Source: Rhodothermales bacterium
GTDB taxonomy: Bacteria; Bacteroidota; Rhodothermia; Rhodothermales; VXPQ01
Assembly: GCA_951812345.1 (NCBI GenBank)
Contig: OX638295.1
Span: forward strand, 1,250,759 to 1,314,758
Length of the DNA: 64,000 nucleotides
Reading direction: 5' to 3'
The position numbers and the translations under genes are program-made. Positions 17,095-26,610 of the stretch are shown here, piece after piece; position 1 is the stretch's first letter, and each line of letters begins with the position of its first letter. The notes beneath the pieces were generated by a model that saw nothing but the letters and a program-made list of their open reading frames with translations, was not told the origin of the DNA and ran no database searches.

Positions 17095-18600
17095 TTATTG
17101 TTCTTCTTTTCCGTCGTTCTGGCCCGGCTCCGGGGTTTCGTTTACCCCCGGCCAGATTCTTTCCCGCCATACGACGAAGCCTAAATAGGCTGCGCCCGCT
17201 GCGATCGCTGTCAGGGCAACCGCCCACCCAGGCCATACGCCCCGGATCAGCCAGACGCAAGCCACCGGGGGCAGTGCGATAAGGGCATAGCGAATATAGG
17301 CGCTTCCGGCGCGCCGCAGGGATACTCCCGCATATTTCAGCATTGCGGCGAGCTGGAAGATGCGCGCGAATGCCCCGGCTCCGGCCATCAGGCCCATCGT
17401 AAGCAGGACGTTGCCTGTACTTCCACCCCAAAAAAGCGCTGCCGCGAGAAGCAGGAACGATCCGATACTGATTCCCAATTCCGCGCGTTGCAGTTCGAGA
17501 ATGTCGAAGATGCGCGTGAGCGGGGAGGCTACAGCGTTCAAAAAGAACCAGCAGGCAAGGTATTGTTCGTAGGTACCGGCTGCGCGCCAGCCGGCTCCGA
17601 AGACGAAAGCAAACAATTCCGGCCCGGCAGCAATAAGCAGCATGCAGGGAAACATCCCGATCATGACCAGACGCGCATGCACGCTTTCCGTAAAGCCGGC
17701 CAGTCGGTTTTCCCGGTGCGCTGTTGCGCCGTCCACGAAAAAAACCTGCGCTACCGCTGTTCCGATGAGGCTCAAGGGGATCGCCAGCGCGGCGAAGGCG
17801 CGTCCGTACAGGCCTGTTACTTCCCATCCGAAATAGACCGGGAGCAGGAGCACCGGCAGGCGGCCCAATACGGTATTCAGCAGAGAGGAAGGCATAGCGT
17901 ACAGGGGAAACCGCCGGTAGCGCCGGGCCACGGATCGGAGTTCGCTCATCGAAGGGCACTGGATGCGAAGCGCCCTGGTGCGTCGCAGGAGCGCCGCCCC
18001 GAAATACGCCGCCCCCAATGCCTGTCCGGCTATGAACCCTCCAATCAATCCGCCTGCGCCGAGGGTCGTGCCTGCACCAAGGCCGATGCGGCTGGAAATG
18101 ATGGCTATCTTGTTGGTTGCTTCCGCGCCGGTAATCGTCCGAAACGCCCGTTTACGCGTGAGCCATGCTTCGGCGAGTTTTCCGAACCGTATCAGCAGCA
18201 ACGCAGGCGCAACCAGCCACAACCAGACAGCGATCTCTTCAGGGGCGCCCAGCAGGGAGGTAAGTTCCCGGCTCCATAGCGAGGCCACGGCTACCATGGC
18301 CGTGACGCCTATCGCAAGGATTCCCGCCAACCACAGGACGGAGCGCGCCTTTTGGTCGCGTTCGGGCAGCATGACGGCTTCTTCGTAGCGCAAGGAGGCA
18401 AGCGCCGTCAGGACACTTACGATCGTTACGAAATAATCGGAAATCCCAAAGGCCTGGGTTGTGAATAAGCGGGTGAGCACCGGAAGCGCCAGATACGAGA
18501 TGACGAAGGTGACCGCCGTACCGGAAAGCAGGGTCATTACCGGCCCGCGGAATCCTTCCCGCGCATACAGCTGTCCGATCCGGGTCCGTAGGTTCTTCAT
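17095..18600 (-). CDS. Wzx-type polysaccharide flippase (MOP/MATE superfamily)
   Basis: A 501-residue integral membrane protein with about 12-14 hydrophobic helices. The N-terminus (VTFVISYLALPVLTRLFT, then FGISDYFVTIVSVLTALAS) is the pattern of O-antigen/teichoic-acid lipid-carrier flippases. It likely moves lipid-linked glycan across the inner membrane. Its ATG overlaps the stop of the upstream membrane-protein gene by three bases (ATGA type), which suggests translational coupling, and it is last in a three-gene surface-glycan operon. Confidence 0.88.
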   Translation of the reverse strand: MKNLRTRIGQLYAREGFRGPVMTLLSGTAVTFVISYLALPVLTRLFTTQAFGISDYFVTIVSVLTALASLRYEEAVMLPERDQKARSVLWLAGILAIGVTAMVAVASLWSRELTSLLGAPEEIAVWLWLVAPALLLIRFGKLAEAWLTRKRAFRTITGAEATNKIAIISSRIGLGAGTTLGAGGLIGGFIAGQALGAAYFGAALLRRTRALRIQCPSMSELRSVARRYRRFPLYAMPSSLLNTVLGRLPVLLLPVYFGWEVTGLYGRAFAALAIPLSLIGTAVAQVFFVDGATAHRENRLAGFTESVHARLVMIGMFPCMLLIAAGPELFAFVFGAGWRAAGTYEQYLACWFFLNAVASPLTRIFDILELQRAELGISIGSFLLLAAALFWGGSTGNVLLTMGLMAGAGAFARIFQLAAMLKYAGVSLRRAGSAYIRYALIALPPVACVWLIRGVWPGWAVALTAIAAGAAYLGFVVWRERIWPGVNETPEPGQNDGKEEQ

Positions 18601-20366
18601 ATCGATCCGTTCGAATCTGCGGGAGACGGAGGGCGTACTTCGCGGGATTTTCCGGAACGGTCTGCTTCCTCCGGATCGTCGGACAATCCGGCGTCCGGCC
18701 TGGACGTATCCGGCGTATTGCTTTCTTTGTGGTCCAAACGTTCATACACGAACAGATTTTCCGCGGCGAATGCCTGCCGGAATGCAAAGAGCGGTTCGGG
18801 CAGCGGCGTGCTCCGGAGCACATAGCGGAATGTGTACCGTTGCCCGAGTTCGCCGAGTTGCCGCTCGGTGAGCGACTCGAAGGCGGCGTCCAGCTTGGAG
18901 AGCAAGTCCGGCGCCCCGCGTTCCGGCCGGCCGACCGGCGCCAGATCAGTCAGGCGTTCGAACCAGGTAATCATGTGCCGGTCCGTGAACGGGATCGCCT
19001 TGTGGTTCACTACGATGGCCCGCTGCGCCTCCGACCGGAAGCTGGACAAGGAGGGAGGCGTTGCAAATACTGCATCGCGCGGCGTGTGCGTCTTTACCCA
19101 TTTCTGCACGGCGCCTATTGGGGCAGCGGCTCTCTGCCAGGGGCCTACGCGGTTGCGCAGGGATCCGTTTTCGGGCAGGGTGAGCGCCATGGTAACAACC
19201 CAGGCTGCGGCGACCGCGATCGCCCCGATGCGTCCGTGACGCAAGAACCCATGCAGCATCCGACGGATTCCATGGGGCAACAAGGCGCTTACTGCACTTC
19301 CTGCCGCAATGATCAGTAACGCTTTCGCCAGCACGGTCGTCTTGAACAGTTGCAACTTTGCAATCGCCAGCACGGGGACGATCTCCGTGAAAACCCATCC
19401 CGTTATGCAGAATAGGGCTATGGCGACGAGGATGCGCACAAGAAACTTCCTGTGGTGGAGCTGTTGCCGGACCGGGCGCCATGCAAGGGCCGCAAGCCCG
19501 GTGCCGGCAATCAGGGCAAACCCCAGCAATCTTTTAGCATGGAACGATCCGGGCAGATAGTGATGCGGATTCCGGAATTCCGCCAGAATGTAGAATAGCG
19601 AGGGGTCCGCTTCCTGTGATGTCGTTGTAAAAACCTGCTGATAGAAAATCGGCCCGAGTGTCGGCAGAGCGCAAGCCGCAAAGACAAGGCAAAATGCGAC
19701 AAGGCTTCGCAAAGGGCGCTCCCGCTCCCGCCAGGCCAGCAGCTGGACGATGCACAGCAGGGCGGCAAGCTGAAGCCCCACAAGGGCGTGCATCCAGCAA
19801 GTAATCCCAAGCAGTGCCGCCGCTGCAAAAGGGCGCGATTTCAGAAAGAGATATAAGGCAAGGCCCCCGAGTGCCCAGCCGGCCATACTGGGGACCAGCA
19901 TGCCATGCACCAGATCGTTGTCGCCCAGCGTCCATACCGTGGTGGCCACAAGCGTCACGAACACAGCTCCCGAAGCAACGAGGCGATCTGTGGTAAGGTA
20001 CCAGGCGATTTTCCATACAGCCCATGCAATGCACAGCCAGCAAACCGCATACAGGATCAATATCGCAAGCCAGACGGGCATGATCGCGGAAAAGGCCTGC
20101 ACAAGCCATACGAAGTAGGTGCGCACGCTGAATTCGGTAGATTGAATGTGCACGAGCCAGTCTTTGGCAAACAATGCAGGGTCCAACCGGTGAAGCAGAT
20201 ACGGAATGAATTCGTCCTGATCGCTGTGGGCATAATCGTATCCGAAGCGCAAATAATAACAGAGTAAGGCGCCAGCGAGTACAAAGAACGGGGGACGGGA
20301 TTCCACCCTTTGCCGGCTGTGATCGTCTGCATTATGGCGATCTGCTCGATGAGTCGGGATATGCAT
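18597..20366 (-). CDS. Large multi-pass membrane protein, DUF6798-like
   Basis: A 589-residue protein with about 11-12 transmembrane segments (from residue 28 to about 400) and a soluble C-terminal domain with DAVFATPPSLSSFRSEAQR and VVNHKAIPFTDRHMITWFER. This C-terminal pattern occurs in uncharacterised glycosyltransferase-like or polymerase-like membrane proteins (I believe DUF6798), but I cannot confirm a reaction. Between an acyltransferase and a flippase, a role in polymerising or modifying a surface glycan is plausible. The last 40 residues are Asp/Ser/Pro-rich. Confidence 0.7.
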   Translation of the reverse strand: MHIPTHRADRHNADDHSRQRVESRPPFFVLAGALLCYYLRFGYDYAHSDQDEFIPYLLHRLDPALFAKDWLVHIQSTEFSVRTYFVWLVQAFSAIMPVWLAILILYAVCWLCIAWAVWKIAWYLTTDRLVASGAVFVTLVATTVWTLGDNDLVHGMLVPSMAGWALGGLALYLFLKSRPFAAAALLGITCWMHALVGLQLAALLCIVQLLAWRERERPLRSLVAFCLVFAACALPTLGPIFYQQVFTTTSQEADPSLFYILAEFRNPHHYLPGSFHAKRLLGFALIAGTGLAALAWRPVRQQLHHRKFLVRILVAIALFCITGWVFTEIVPVLAIAKLQLFKTTVLAKALLIIAAGSAVSALLPHGIRRMLHGFLRHGRIGAIAVAAAWVVTMALTLPENGSLRNRVGPWQRAAAPIGAVQKWVKTHTPRDAVFATPPSLSSFRSEAQRAIVVNHKAIPFTDRHMITWFERLTDLAPVGRPERGAPDLLSKLDAAFESLTERQLGELGQRYTFRYVLRSTPLPEPLFAFRQAFAAENLFVYERLDHKESNTPDTSRPDAGLSDDPEEADRSGKSREVRPPSPADSNGSI

Positions 20367-20382
20367 CGGTTGTGCGATGACG

Positions 20383-21360
20383 CTACCCCCTCATTTCCCG
20401 AAGTGTACAGAGCCATTGCAGCATGGGCTTCTTGCAGAACCCTATGCGGTAGTATGGCGTGAGCCTAGCCCCGAAGCGCCGCTTGAATTCGGCGATGGTC
20501 GGGGTATTGGCTCCCATCAGATCAAACTCCTCGATACCGGAAGCATGCAGTTTCGGGAGCATTTTGCCCAGAAGTACGGTCATGGCTGGTCCGGGGATAC
20601 TGCCAACCACCCAGTAGTAGCCTCTTTGGTTCGACCGAAGCGCTACGATGCCGGCTTGTATGTCTCCGCTGTCGCGGCGGCGAACGGCAAAGGAGGAAGC
20701 CATTCCGGTGCTTTCGGCGTTTCGCACGAGCGTTTCAAGCGTACCCGTATCCAGTGGGATTTTGCGGCGCTGTCGTGCGTAGCTTGCTGCGGCCAGCAGG
20801 ACAGTGGCGCTGCCGATTCCGTTTCCTTCGAGCAGATCGTAGGCGTCCTTTCCACTTCGAAAGGTGCGTGCGGTACCCTTCGACCATGTTTCCGGGCCGT
20901 CAGCGGTGCGCAGCCGGTATGTATAGAGGGGGCGCGTTGTCCATCTCCTCCACTGCACGGGACGCACATCGGTATGCTCCGGGTCCAGGTGCAAGTGAAT
21001 GCGGTCATATCCGGCTTCCAGTTCGGCGAGCAGGGATTCCAGCGGCGTAGTCCGGGAATGGATGCCGGATGGATTCAGGGAATCGCGTAGAATCAGCGCC
21101 GAAAACGGGGTGAAGGGGGGCACGATGGCTTCTCGCCACGGGCCGCGCCGTTTCCATGTGACCGCTGCGCCTGCCAGATCTTGCTCGTTGTCCGAAACGA
21201 TATGGATACCGAGCTGTAACCCTGCTCCGGAAGCTACGGCGCGTACATAGTCGAGCCGGGAAAACGGCGTGTGTAAAGGGGAAGTCTTCCGCAGTGCTTT
21301 CCAGCGTTCCACTGCGTCATCCTGCACAGATGCGGCATGGTCCGGGCAGACGCGGTTCAT
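20383..21360 (-). CDS. FemAB/GNAT-like acyltransferase
   Basis: A 325-residue protein with the double-GNAT look of FemAB-like, exopolysaccharide-linked acyltransferases: an N-terminal half with TPFSRLDYVRAVASG and a C-terminal half with SIPGPAMTVLLGKMLPKLH, FDLMGANTPTIAEFKRRFG and PYYRIGF. It probably transfers an acyl or aminoacyl group onto a surface sugar or peptide. It is first in the operon with the membrane protein (16 bp gap) and the flippase. Its ATG is directly next to the left inner arm of element copy G. Confidence 0.75.
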   Translation of the reverse strand: MNRVCPDHAASVQDDAVERWKALRKTSPLHTPFSRLDYVRAVASGAGLQLGIHIVSDNEQDLAGAAVTWKRRGPWREAIVPPFTPFSALILRDSLNPSGIHSRTTPLESLLAELEAGYDRIHLHLDPEHTDVRPVQWRRWTTRPLYTYRLRTADGPETWSKGTARTFRSGKDAYDLLEGNGIGSATVLLAAASYARQRRKIPLDTGTLETLVRNAESTGMASSFAVRRRDSGDIQAGIVALRSNQRGYYWVVGSIPGPAMTVLLGKMLPKLHASGIEEFDLMGANTPTIAEFKRRFGARLTPYYRIGFCKKPMLQWLCTLREMRG

Positions 21361-21501
21361 GGGATACGCTGAGGGTTATGTTTCCTCACAAGGGCGCCGA
21401 TTTTCACGTCGTTTCCGTTTCCTGCCCGCTGCTTCGTCATTTCTTGCCAGCGTATCCCTCTCAACCTCTGAGATTTGCGGACTTAATCAGGGTATCCTAT
21501 A
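21361..21501 (+). repeat. Palindromic GGATAC element, copy G (right half plus inner arm)
   Basis: Inner arm GGGATACGCTG at 21361-21371 pairs with CAGCGTATCCC at about 21449-21459; the right part then reads TCTGAGATTTGCGGACTTAA and ends CAGGGTATCCTATA. Both inner arms differ from copy C at the same two paired positions. The left terminus is missing. The right terminus overlaps the hslU stop codon (TAG at 21497-21499). Confidence 0.85.
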
Positions 21502-22912
21502 AAATATACTGGCTAAGGTCCCGGTTTTCGACCACCGAGCCCAATGTTTCATCCACCATCTCTCCATCGATGACGATTTCCGTCCGGTGATCGTTAGGGG
21601 TATCGAACAGGATGTCTTCGAGCAAAGTGGTCAGGATTGTGTGTAACCGGCGCGCCCCTATGTTTTCCACATCGGCGTTCACTTGCGCCGCAACGGCTGC
21701 GATACGCCGCACTGCACTGTCCATGAATTCGATACGCACGTTTTCCGAAGCAAGAAGCGCTGCGTATTGTTTCAGGAGTGCGTTCTGCGGCTCGGTGAGA
21801 ATCCGGTAAAAATCTTCCTCTCCCAAACTTTGCAACTCGACCCGGATCGGGAAACGTCCCTGCATTTCCGGAATGAGGTCGCTGGGTTTCGAGACATGAA
21901 ATGCGCCGCTCGCGATAAAGAGGATATGGTCTGTTTTTACCATACCGTGCTTCGTCGTTACGTTCGATCCCTCTACCATAGGGAGCAGGTCTCGTTGCAC
22001 GCCTTCCCGGGAGACATCAGGGCCGCCGCTTTTTCTGCTTCGTCCCGCCACTTTGTCAATTTCGTCGATGAAGACAATGCCCGAGTTTTCCACGCGCTCA
22101 AGAGCCTCTCTCTTCACCTTGTCCATGTCGATCAGCTTTTGGGCTTCCTCCTTCGACAGGAGCGTACGGGCTTCGCCGATTTGTACCCGGCGCTTTTTTC
22201 GTTGCCGGTTTCCCATTTCCCCGAAAATATCCTGGAGGTTCATTCCCATTTCCTCCATACCCATGGGGCCGAAGACCTGCACCATCGGTGCATTATCCGC
22301 CGACACTTCCACCTCGATTTCCCGATCTTCCAATTCCCCTGCAGCAAGCTTTTTGCGGAATTTTTCACGCGTTCGGTTTATCGAGTCATCTCCGCTTTCG
22401 GCAGTATTTTCTCCATTGCTTTCAGGCTGCTGTACGGTAAAACCGGTTCCGACGGCAGTCGCCCCCGGCTTCTGTGGAGCCGGGACAAGGATATCCAGGA
22501 TGCGTTCCTGGGCCAGTTCCTGCGCACGTTCCTTCAGAATCTCGGTTTGTTCCTCCCGCACCATATTGATGGCGATATCGACGAGGTCCCGGATCATACT
22601 GTCTACATCACGCCCTACATAGCCGACTTCCGTAAATTTTGTCGCTTCCACCTTGATAAAGGGGGCTCCTGCAAGTTTCGCAAGACGACGTGCGATCTCG
22701 GTTTTTCCAACGCCTGTCGGGCCGATCATCAGGATGTTATTCGGAATGATCTCGTCGCGCATTTCCTCCGATGCATTCCTTCTTCTCCACCGATTTCTCA
22801 GCGCGATCGCCACGTTCTTCTTGGCGTCTTTCTGCCCGACGATATACTTGTCGAGTTCCGCCACGATTTCACGCGGGGTCATTTCATCGGGTTTGCAGAT
22901 CGTTGTCGTCAT
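21497..22912 (-). CDS. hslU: HslU, ATPase subunit of the HslVU protease
   Basis: A 471-residue AAA+ unfoldase that feeds substrates to HslV. Walker A GPTGVGKT is at about residues 64-71, [16 protein letters not shown] follows, Walker B is [10 protein letters not shown], and the C-terminal tail DLSQYIL, which inserts into HslV, is intact. The start is ATG 22912 ([11 protein letters not shown]); ATG 22921 is also possible. It lies downstream of hslV but is separated from it by an NYN-domain gene. The stop codon lies in the terminus of element copy G. Confidence 0.97.
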   Translation of the reverse strand: MTTTICKPDEMTPREIVAELDKYIVGQKDAKKNVAIALRNRWRRRNASEEMRDEIIPNNILMIGPTGVGKTEIARRLAKLAGAPFIKVEATKFTEVGYVGRDVDSMIRDLVDIAINMVREEQTEILKERAQELAQERILDILVPAPQKPGATAVGTGFTVQQPESNGENTAESGDDSINRTREKFRKKLAAGELEDREIEVEVSADNAPMVQVFGPMGMEEMGMNLQDIFGEMGNRQRKKRRVQIGEARTLLSKEEAQKLIDMDKVKREALERVENSGIVFIDEIDKVAGRSRKSGGPDVSREGVQRDLLPMVEGSNVTTKHGMVKTDHILFIASGAFHVSKPSDLIPEMQGRFPIRVELQSLGEEDFYRILTEPQNALLKQYAALLASENVRIEFMDSAVRRIAAVAAQVNADVENIGARRLHTILTTLLEDILFDTPNDHRTEIVIDGEMVDETLGSVVENRDLSQYIL

Positions 22913-22974
22913 GCTGCACATAATCAGGGGTTCGGGTTCCGCGCACTATGATGCCGCCACCATTGTTCGAGCCG

Positions 22975-24117
22975 TTACGCGCTGGCGCCGACATCCCGGT
23001 CGTATTCGTCGTAATCGAACGTATCCTCTTCGTATTCCCCGGATTCCTCCTCCTTGTCGGCATTCACCCGGATACCATCCTCGGCATCTTCGGACGTATC
23101 GTCGTCGCCGTAGTACCAGGCAGAAGAGGCGCCGGCCGCATCCTGAAGGTCTGCGCTTCTTTCCCTTCCGGACAGGATACGGGCGACGGTCGGATGCCGC
23201 TCGTCGAGGATAAGCACGGTGTAGTCGTGCGGAAAGCCGCTGCGCTTTTCAAGCCGCACGGCTTGTCGTTCTTCAAGATCACTGATGAGATTCTTCGGGT
23301 CATACCGGCGTTCGTCCACGAGATCGGAGAGTTTCCGAAGCAACGGGGTCAGGTACACCTCGTCATATTGCCCGAAATGATCATCGATGATTTCGAGAGT
23401 GCGAACGAGAATCGGATCGTCGAGTTCTTCGAGGGATTCCGCAGGAGCAGGCGGGGCTGTTCGAATCCGGCGTTCCATCGAGGCAATGGGGCCGGGTATA
23501 CGGGGTCTGCGCTGGACAGGGGGCATGTTTCCCCGGGGCGCTGCTGCAGGAGACGGTGCATTCAAAAACTCTCGGGCCGAAGCGCTCAGCAGTTCCCGGG
23601 CCGCCAGGAACCAGTCGTTTCCTCCGGAAAAGCCATGCTCCGGAGAAGCGGGGTCTGCAAGGCCGGCGACCAGAATGTCACGTCCGTATTTTTTGAAAAC
23701 CTGCACCAGGGGAAGATATAGACGCTGTCCACTGAGCAGCACGAGACGGGTAATATCCGGACGGCTGTGCAACAGTTCCATGGCGTCTACGCCAATCTGC
23801 AGTTCGATCGTACTTTCCCGGTTTGCACTCGGTGCATAGCGGGTTTCGATGCCCTTCATATAGAGCATGTTTTTTGCCTGATCCCCGACTCTTTTCAGGG
23901 CTTCGAAATCACCGTATGCACGCGTTTCCGCGATAGGTCCTTTTTCTTCCGGAACGTTATTCCGGAGTGCATCGATCATTTCTGAAATCACTTTTACGGA
24001 TGCACTTTCGTTGTGGGTGAGGCGGGCGAGATTCCGGTGAAGGTCGTCATAGTCGACAAAAAGTGCGGCGCTCCCGGTACTCTGGGCGGTTTTGCCTGTT
24101 TTTTTCGTATTGGTCAT
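22975..24117 (-). CDS. NYN-domain (LabA/DUF88-like) protein between hslV and hslU
   Basis: A 380-residue protein from ATG 24117. Residues about 15-165 look like a PIN-type NYN domain: ALFVDYDDLHRNL, AYGDFEALKR and ELQIGVDAMELL. However, the usual SGDSDF acidic motif is replaced by LLSGQRLYLPLV. A Pro/Arg-rich linker follows, then a region (about 240-330: ILVRTLEIIDDHFGQYDEVY and ISDLEERQAVRLEKR) that looks like a winged helix, and a very acidic tail. NYN proteins are usually RNases. The missing acidic residues make activity doubtful. It is 77 bp after hslV and 62 bp before hslU, so cotranscription is likely. Confidence 0.75.
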   Translation of the reverse strand: MTNTKKTGKTAQSTGSAALFVDYDDLHRNLARLTHNESASVKVISEMIDALRNNVPEEKGPIAETRAYGDFEALKRVGDQAKNMLYMKGIETRYAPSANRESTIELQIGVDAMELLHSRPDITRLVLLSGQRLYLPLVQVFKKYGRDILVAGLADPASPEHGFSGGNDWFLAARELLSASAREFLNAPSPAAAPRGNMPPVQRRPRIPGPIASMERRIRTAPPAPAESLEELDDPILVRTLEIIDDHFGQYDEVYLTPLLRKLSDLVDERRYDPKNLISDLEERQAVRLEKRSGFPHDYTVLILDERHPTVARILSGRERSADLQDAAGASSAWYYGDDDTSEDAEDGIRVNADKEEESGEYEEDTFDYDEYDRDVGASA

Positions 24118-24194
24118 GGTATCAACAGTTTGCTTGTTATACAGATATTGGGGGATTTCGTGTTGTATTCGTGCGCGGGTTGTCCGCTCGCCGT

Positions 24195-24740
24195 TTACTC
24201 GGCGTCCGTTGCGTCTATTTCCATAACAGACAGATGATCGTTCGTGTATATACAAATGCCAGCGGCGATACGAAGCGCTTGTTCAACAATGTTTCGAGCC
24301 TCGAGGTGGTTGGCATGGAGCAGGGTAGCGCGGGTAGCGGCAAGCGCATAGGCCCCGCCCGATCCTATGGCGACAATCTCATCGTCCGGTTCGATCACAT
24401 CTCCCGTGCCGCTCACCAATAATAACCGTTCGGGAGCACCGACAGCAAGCAACGCCTCAAGCCGTCGCAAGTAGCGGTCTGTGCGCCAGTCTTTGGCGAG
24501 TTCGACAGCCGAACGGGTTACGTTTCCTCCGTAATGTTGCAGTTTTTCCTCGAAGCGTTCGAATAGTGTGAAGGCATCGGCGGTCGCGCCTGCAAACCCT
24601 GCAAGTATCTTGCCGTCGTAGAGCGTGCGCACCTTCTGCGCCCGGTGCTTTACGACGACATTGTTCATGGTGGCCTGGCCGTCGGAACCAAGTACTACTT
24701 TTCCGCGGTGGCGCAGTCCCAGAACAGTTGTCCCATGCAT
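24195..24740 (-). CDS. hslV: HslV, peptidase subunit of the HslVU protease
   Basis: A 181-residue proteasome-like threonine peptidase. The catalytic Thr follows a short propeptide in [18 protein letters not shown], and SDGQATMNN, the [20 protein letters not shown] stretch and [10 protein letters not shown] are typical. I start at ATG 24740; ATG 24773 would add eleven non-conserved residues. It is the first gene of hslV-NYN-hslU and forms a double ring capped by HslU. Confidence 0.96.
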   Translation of the reverse strand: MHGTTVLGLRHRGKVVLGSDGQATMNNVVVKHRAQKVRTLYDGKILAGFAGATADAFTLFERFEEKLQHYGGNVTRSAVELAKDWRTDRYLRRLEALLAVGAPERLLLVSGTGDVIEPDDEIVAIGSGGAYALAATRATLLHANHLEARNIVEQALRIAAGICIYTNDHLSVMEIDATDAE

Positions 24741-24835
24741 ATTGGGGTATACGGAAACACTCGCAGGCGTCATCTAAGTCGTTTTTCGTTCGCTTCTCGA
24801 AACAATGTTCTTCTTATTCCTGATAAACACGAATC

Positions 24836-24927
24836 TATAGGATACTCTGATTAAGCCCGCGAAGTTCAGAGGCTGAGAGTGGTGCGCTGGCAAGGAATGA
24901 CGAAGCGGTTTTGATCAGAGTATCTCT
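24836..24927 (-). repeat. Palindromic GGATAC element, copy H (internally deleted, about 92 bp)
   Basis: Read on the minus strand it begins GATACTCTGATCAAAACCGC, then jumps into the right half (TCGTCATTCCTTGCCAGCGC, CTCTCAGCCTCTGAAC) and ends CTTAATCAGAGTATCCTATA. The terminal repeats are intact; the middle is deleted. It lies upstream of hslV and downstream of dacB. Confidence 0.9.
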
Positions 24928-25026
24928 ACTATTGCGTATAGACGTGAATGTCCCTGAAAGGTTCTGGAAAAAGGTTCTGAAAAAGCTGTGCCGGGTGGGG
25001 GAGACATGCCTGTGTTTTGCACATGA

Positions 25027-26565
25027 TTATTCGAATCCCGCCAGCAGTTCCACAATAGCATCCTGTGTTCTGCGGATACCGCCAGACCCCGAGGTATGGT
25101 GGTTGGACATAATGGAAAACGCGAGCATGCGCCCGTCTCTGGCCCGAACATATCCGCTCAAACTGCTCGCAAAGGTTAAGGTGCCTGTCTTGCCGCGCAT
25201 ATTTCCTGCAGCGAACCCCTGTCTCATACGATGTTCCAATGATCCGTTTTCTCCTGCGACGGGGAGTGAATCGTAAAACGCATCGCGCACCCTTGCGTCC
25301 GGGTGCATCCACATGAAGGACAGGAGCGCAGTGGTCATCTCCGGCGCAATAAGGTTCAGGCGTGACAATCCCGACCCATCCACCAGCCGGATAGCACTCG
25401 TGTCAACGCCGGCGCTGGTAAACGTACCCATCGCGGCCTCGATACCCATGGCCGCCGAGCCCGGATCGAGGTCGCTGTCCTCTTGAGGAAGCGCCACCCC
25501 GAGCATTTTCATCAACAGATCGGCGTAAAGGTTCTGGCTTGGTTTATTGATGAGGGAAGCCACTTCCGGGAGCGGCGCCGAGCGATGGACAGCCACTCGG
25601 CGATACGGCGGCGTGTCGTAAGCAGGTTTGATAGACAGGGCATCTACGTCCACGGGATCGCCTGCCACGGCAATTCCTGCTTCAAGCAGCGCTTCTCGCA
25701 GCACATACACCGTGTATCTGGTTGGATTTTCGACCGTAATCTCCTCAAGTTCACTGAATCCCGGGGGTACGCGTGTAGTAACCTCGATCGTGTTCGTGCC
25801 GCGTTGGCGAAGGTAACCTTCTTTCATGGCTGTGCCGGGCTCTGTCGTGAGCGTCCGGTTAATAATCTGTACGTAGCCTGTACTCAGCGGCTCCCATGTT
25901 AATCTGGCAGGCATGCCGGGCATTCGTCCGTCTACATACAGGTGAATGACATTGTCATGGAATGCCAGCCCTCCAAGTTGTGCGGAATAATACCAGGTTT
26001 CATCGTCCCACGACCAGTTTACGCCCAGTGGCACATCGTCAATCACATCGTCGTCTCCTATGATGTCGCCTGCAATGCGGCGTATGCCGGCGGCGCGTAG
26101 CGAATCCGCCCAATCACGAAAGATCCTGAGGGCGTCGATGTCCTCGTCCCAGTCGCCCGAATCGCTCAGATAATGTCCCCCCAGCGTCGGATCGGCTCCC
26201 CCGCGCACGATTAGATTGCCGTCGAGCACACCCTTGTCATCAACGGTCCCGTCGATATACAAACTGGTTTCGAAGCGATAGTCCGGTCCGAGCAGGTCCA
26301 AAGCAGCGGCCGTGGTATACAGTTTGGTGTTCGAGGCGGGTACAAAAGATTTACCAGCGTTACGAGCATAGAGAACGTGTCCGCTTTCGATATCCACCAC
26401 ATGCACGCCCCAGAACCCATTCTTAAATGATTTTGCATCAAGGAGGCGGTCGATAGGGTTGCGGAGGCGACGAATGCCCTCGTTTTCTTGCCGGGCATGC
26501 GCTGCCGTGACGTAGCTCACTGCGGAGCACAGAAACAGAATGACGAAAAAACGCTTTGCGCCCAT
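25027..26565 (-). CDS. dacB: D-Ala-D-Ala carboxypeptidase/endopeptidase (PBP4 type)
   Basis: A 512-residue peptidase family S13 enzyme with an N-terminal signal peptide (FFVILFLCSAVSYVTAAHA). The SxxK motif is SNTK at residues 78-81, SxN is SQN in NKPSQNLYAD, and KTG is in GKTGTLTF. The large insertion between SxxK and SxN is typical of PBP4. It trims or cleaves peptidoglycan cross-links in the periplasm. It follows mreC by about 45 bp, so it likely belongs to the wall-shape operon. Confidence 0.93.
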   Translation of the reverse strand: MGAKRFFVILFLCSAVSYVTAAHARQENEGIRRLRNPIDRLLDAKSFKNGFWGVHVVDIESGHVLYARNAGKSFVPASNTKLYTTAAALDLLGPDYRFETSLYIDGTVDDKGVLDGNLIVRGGADPTLGGHYLSDSGDWDEDIDALRIFRDWADSLRAAGIRRIAGDIIGDDDVIDDVPLGVNWSWDDETWYYSAQLGGLAFHDNVIHLYVDGRMPGMPARLTWEPLSTGYVQIINRTLTTEPGTAMKEGYLRQRGTNTIEVTTRVPPGFSELEEITVENPTRYTVYVLREALLEAGIAVAGDPVDVDALSIKPAYDTPPYRRVAVHRSAPLPEVASLINKPSQNLYADLLMKMLGVALPQEDSDLDPGSAAMGIEAAMGTFTSAGVDTSAIRLVDGSGLSRLNLIAPEMTTALLSFMWMHPDARVRDAFYDSLPVAGENGSLEHRMRQGFAAGNMRGKTGTLTFASSLSGYVRARDGRMLAFSIMSNHHTSGSGGIRRTQDAIVELLAGFE

Positions 26566-26610
26566 GTTTCTACGGGGCATACTGACGGGGGAATGTTGCT
26601 GTGAGGGGCT

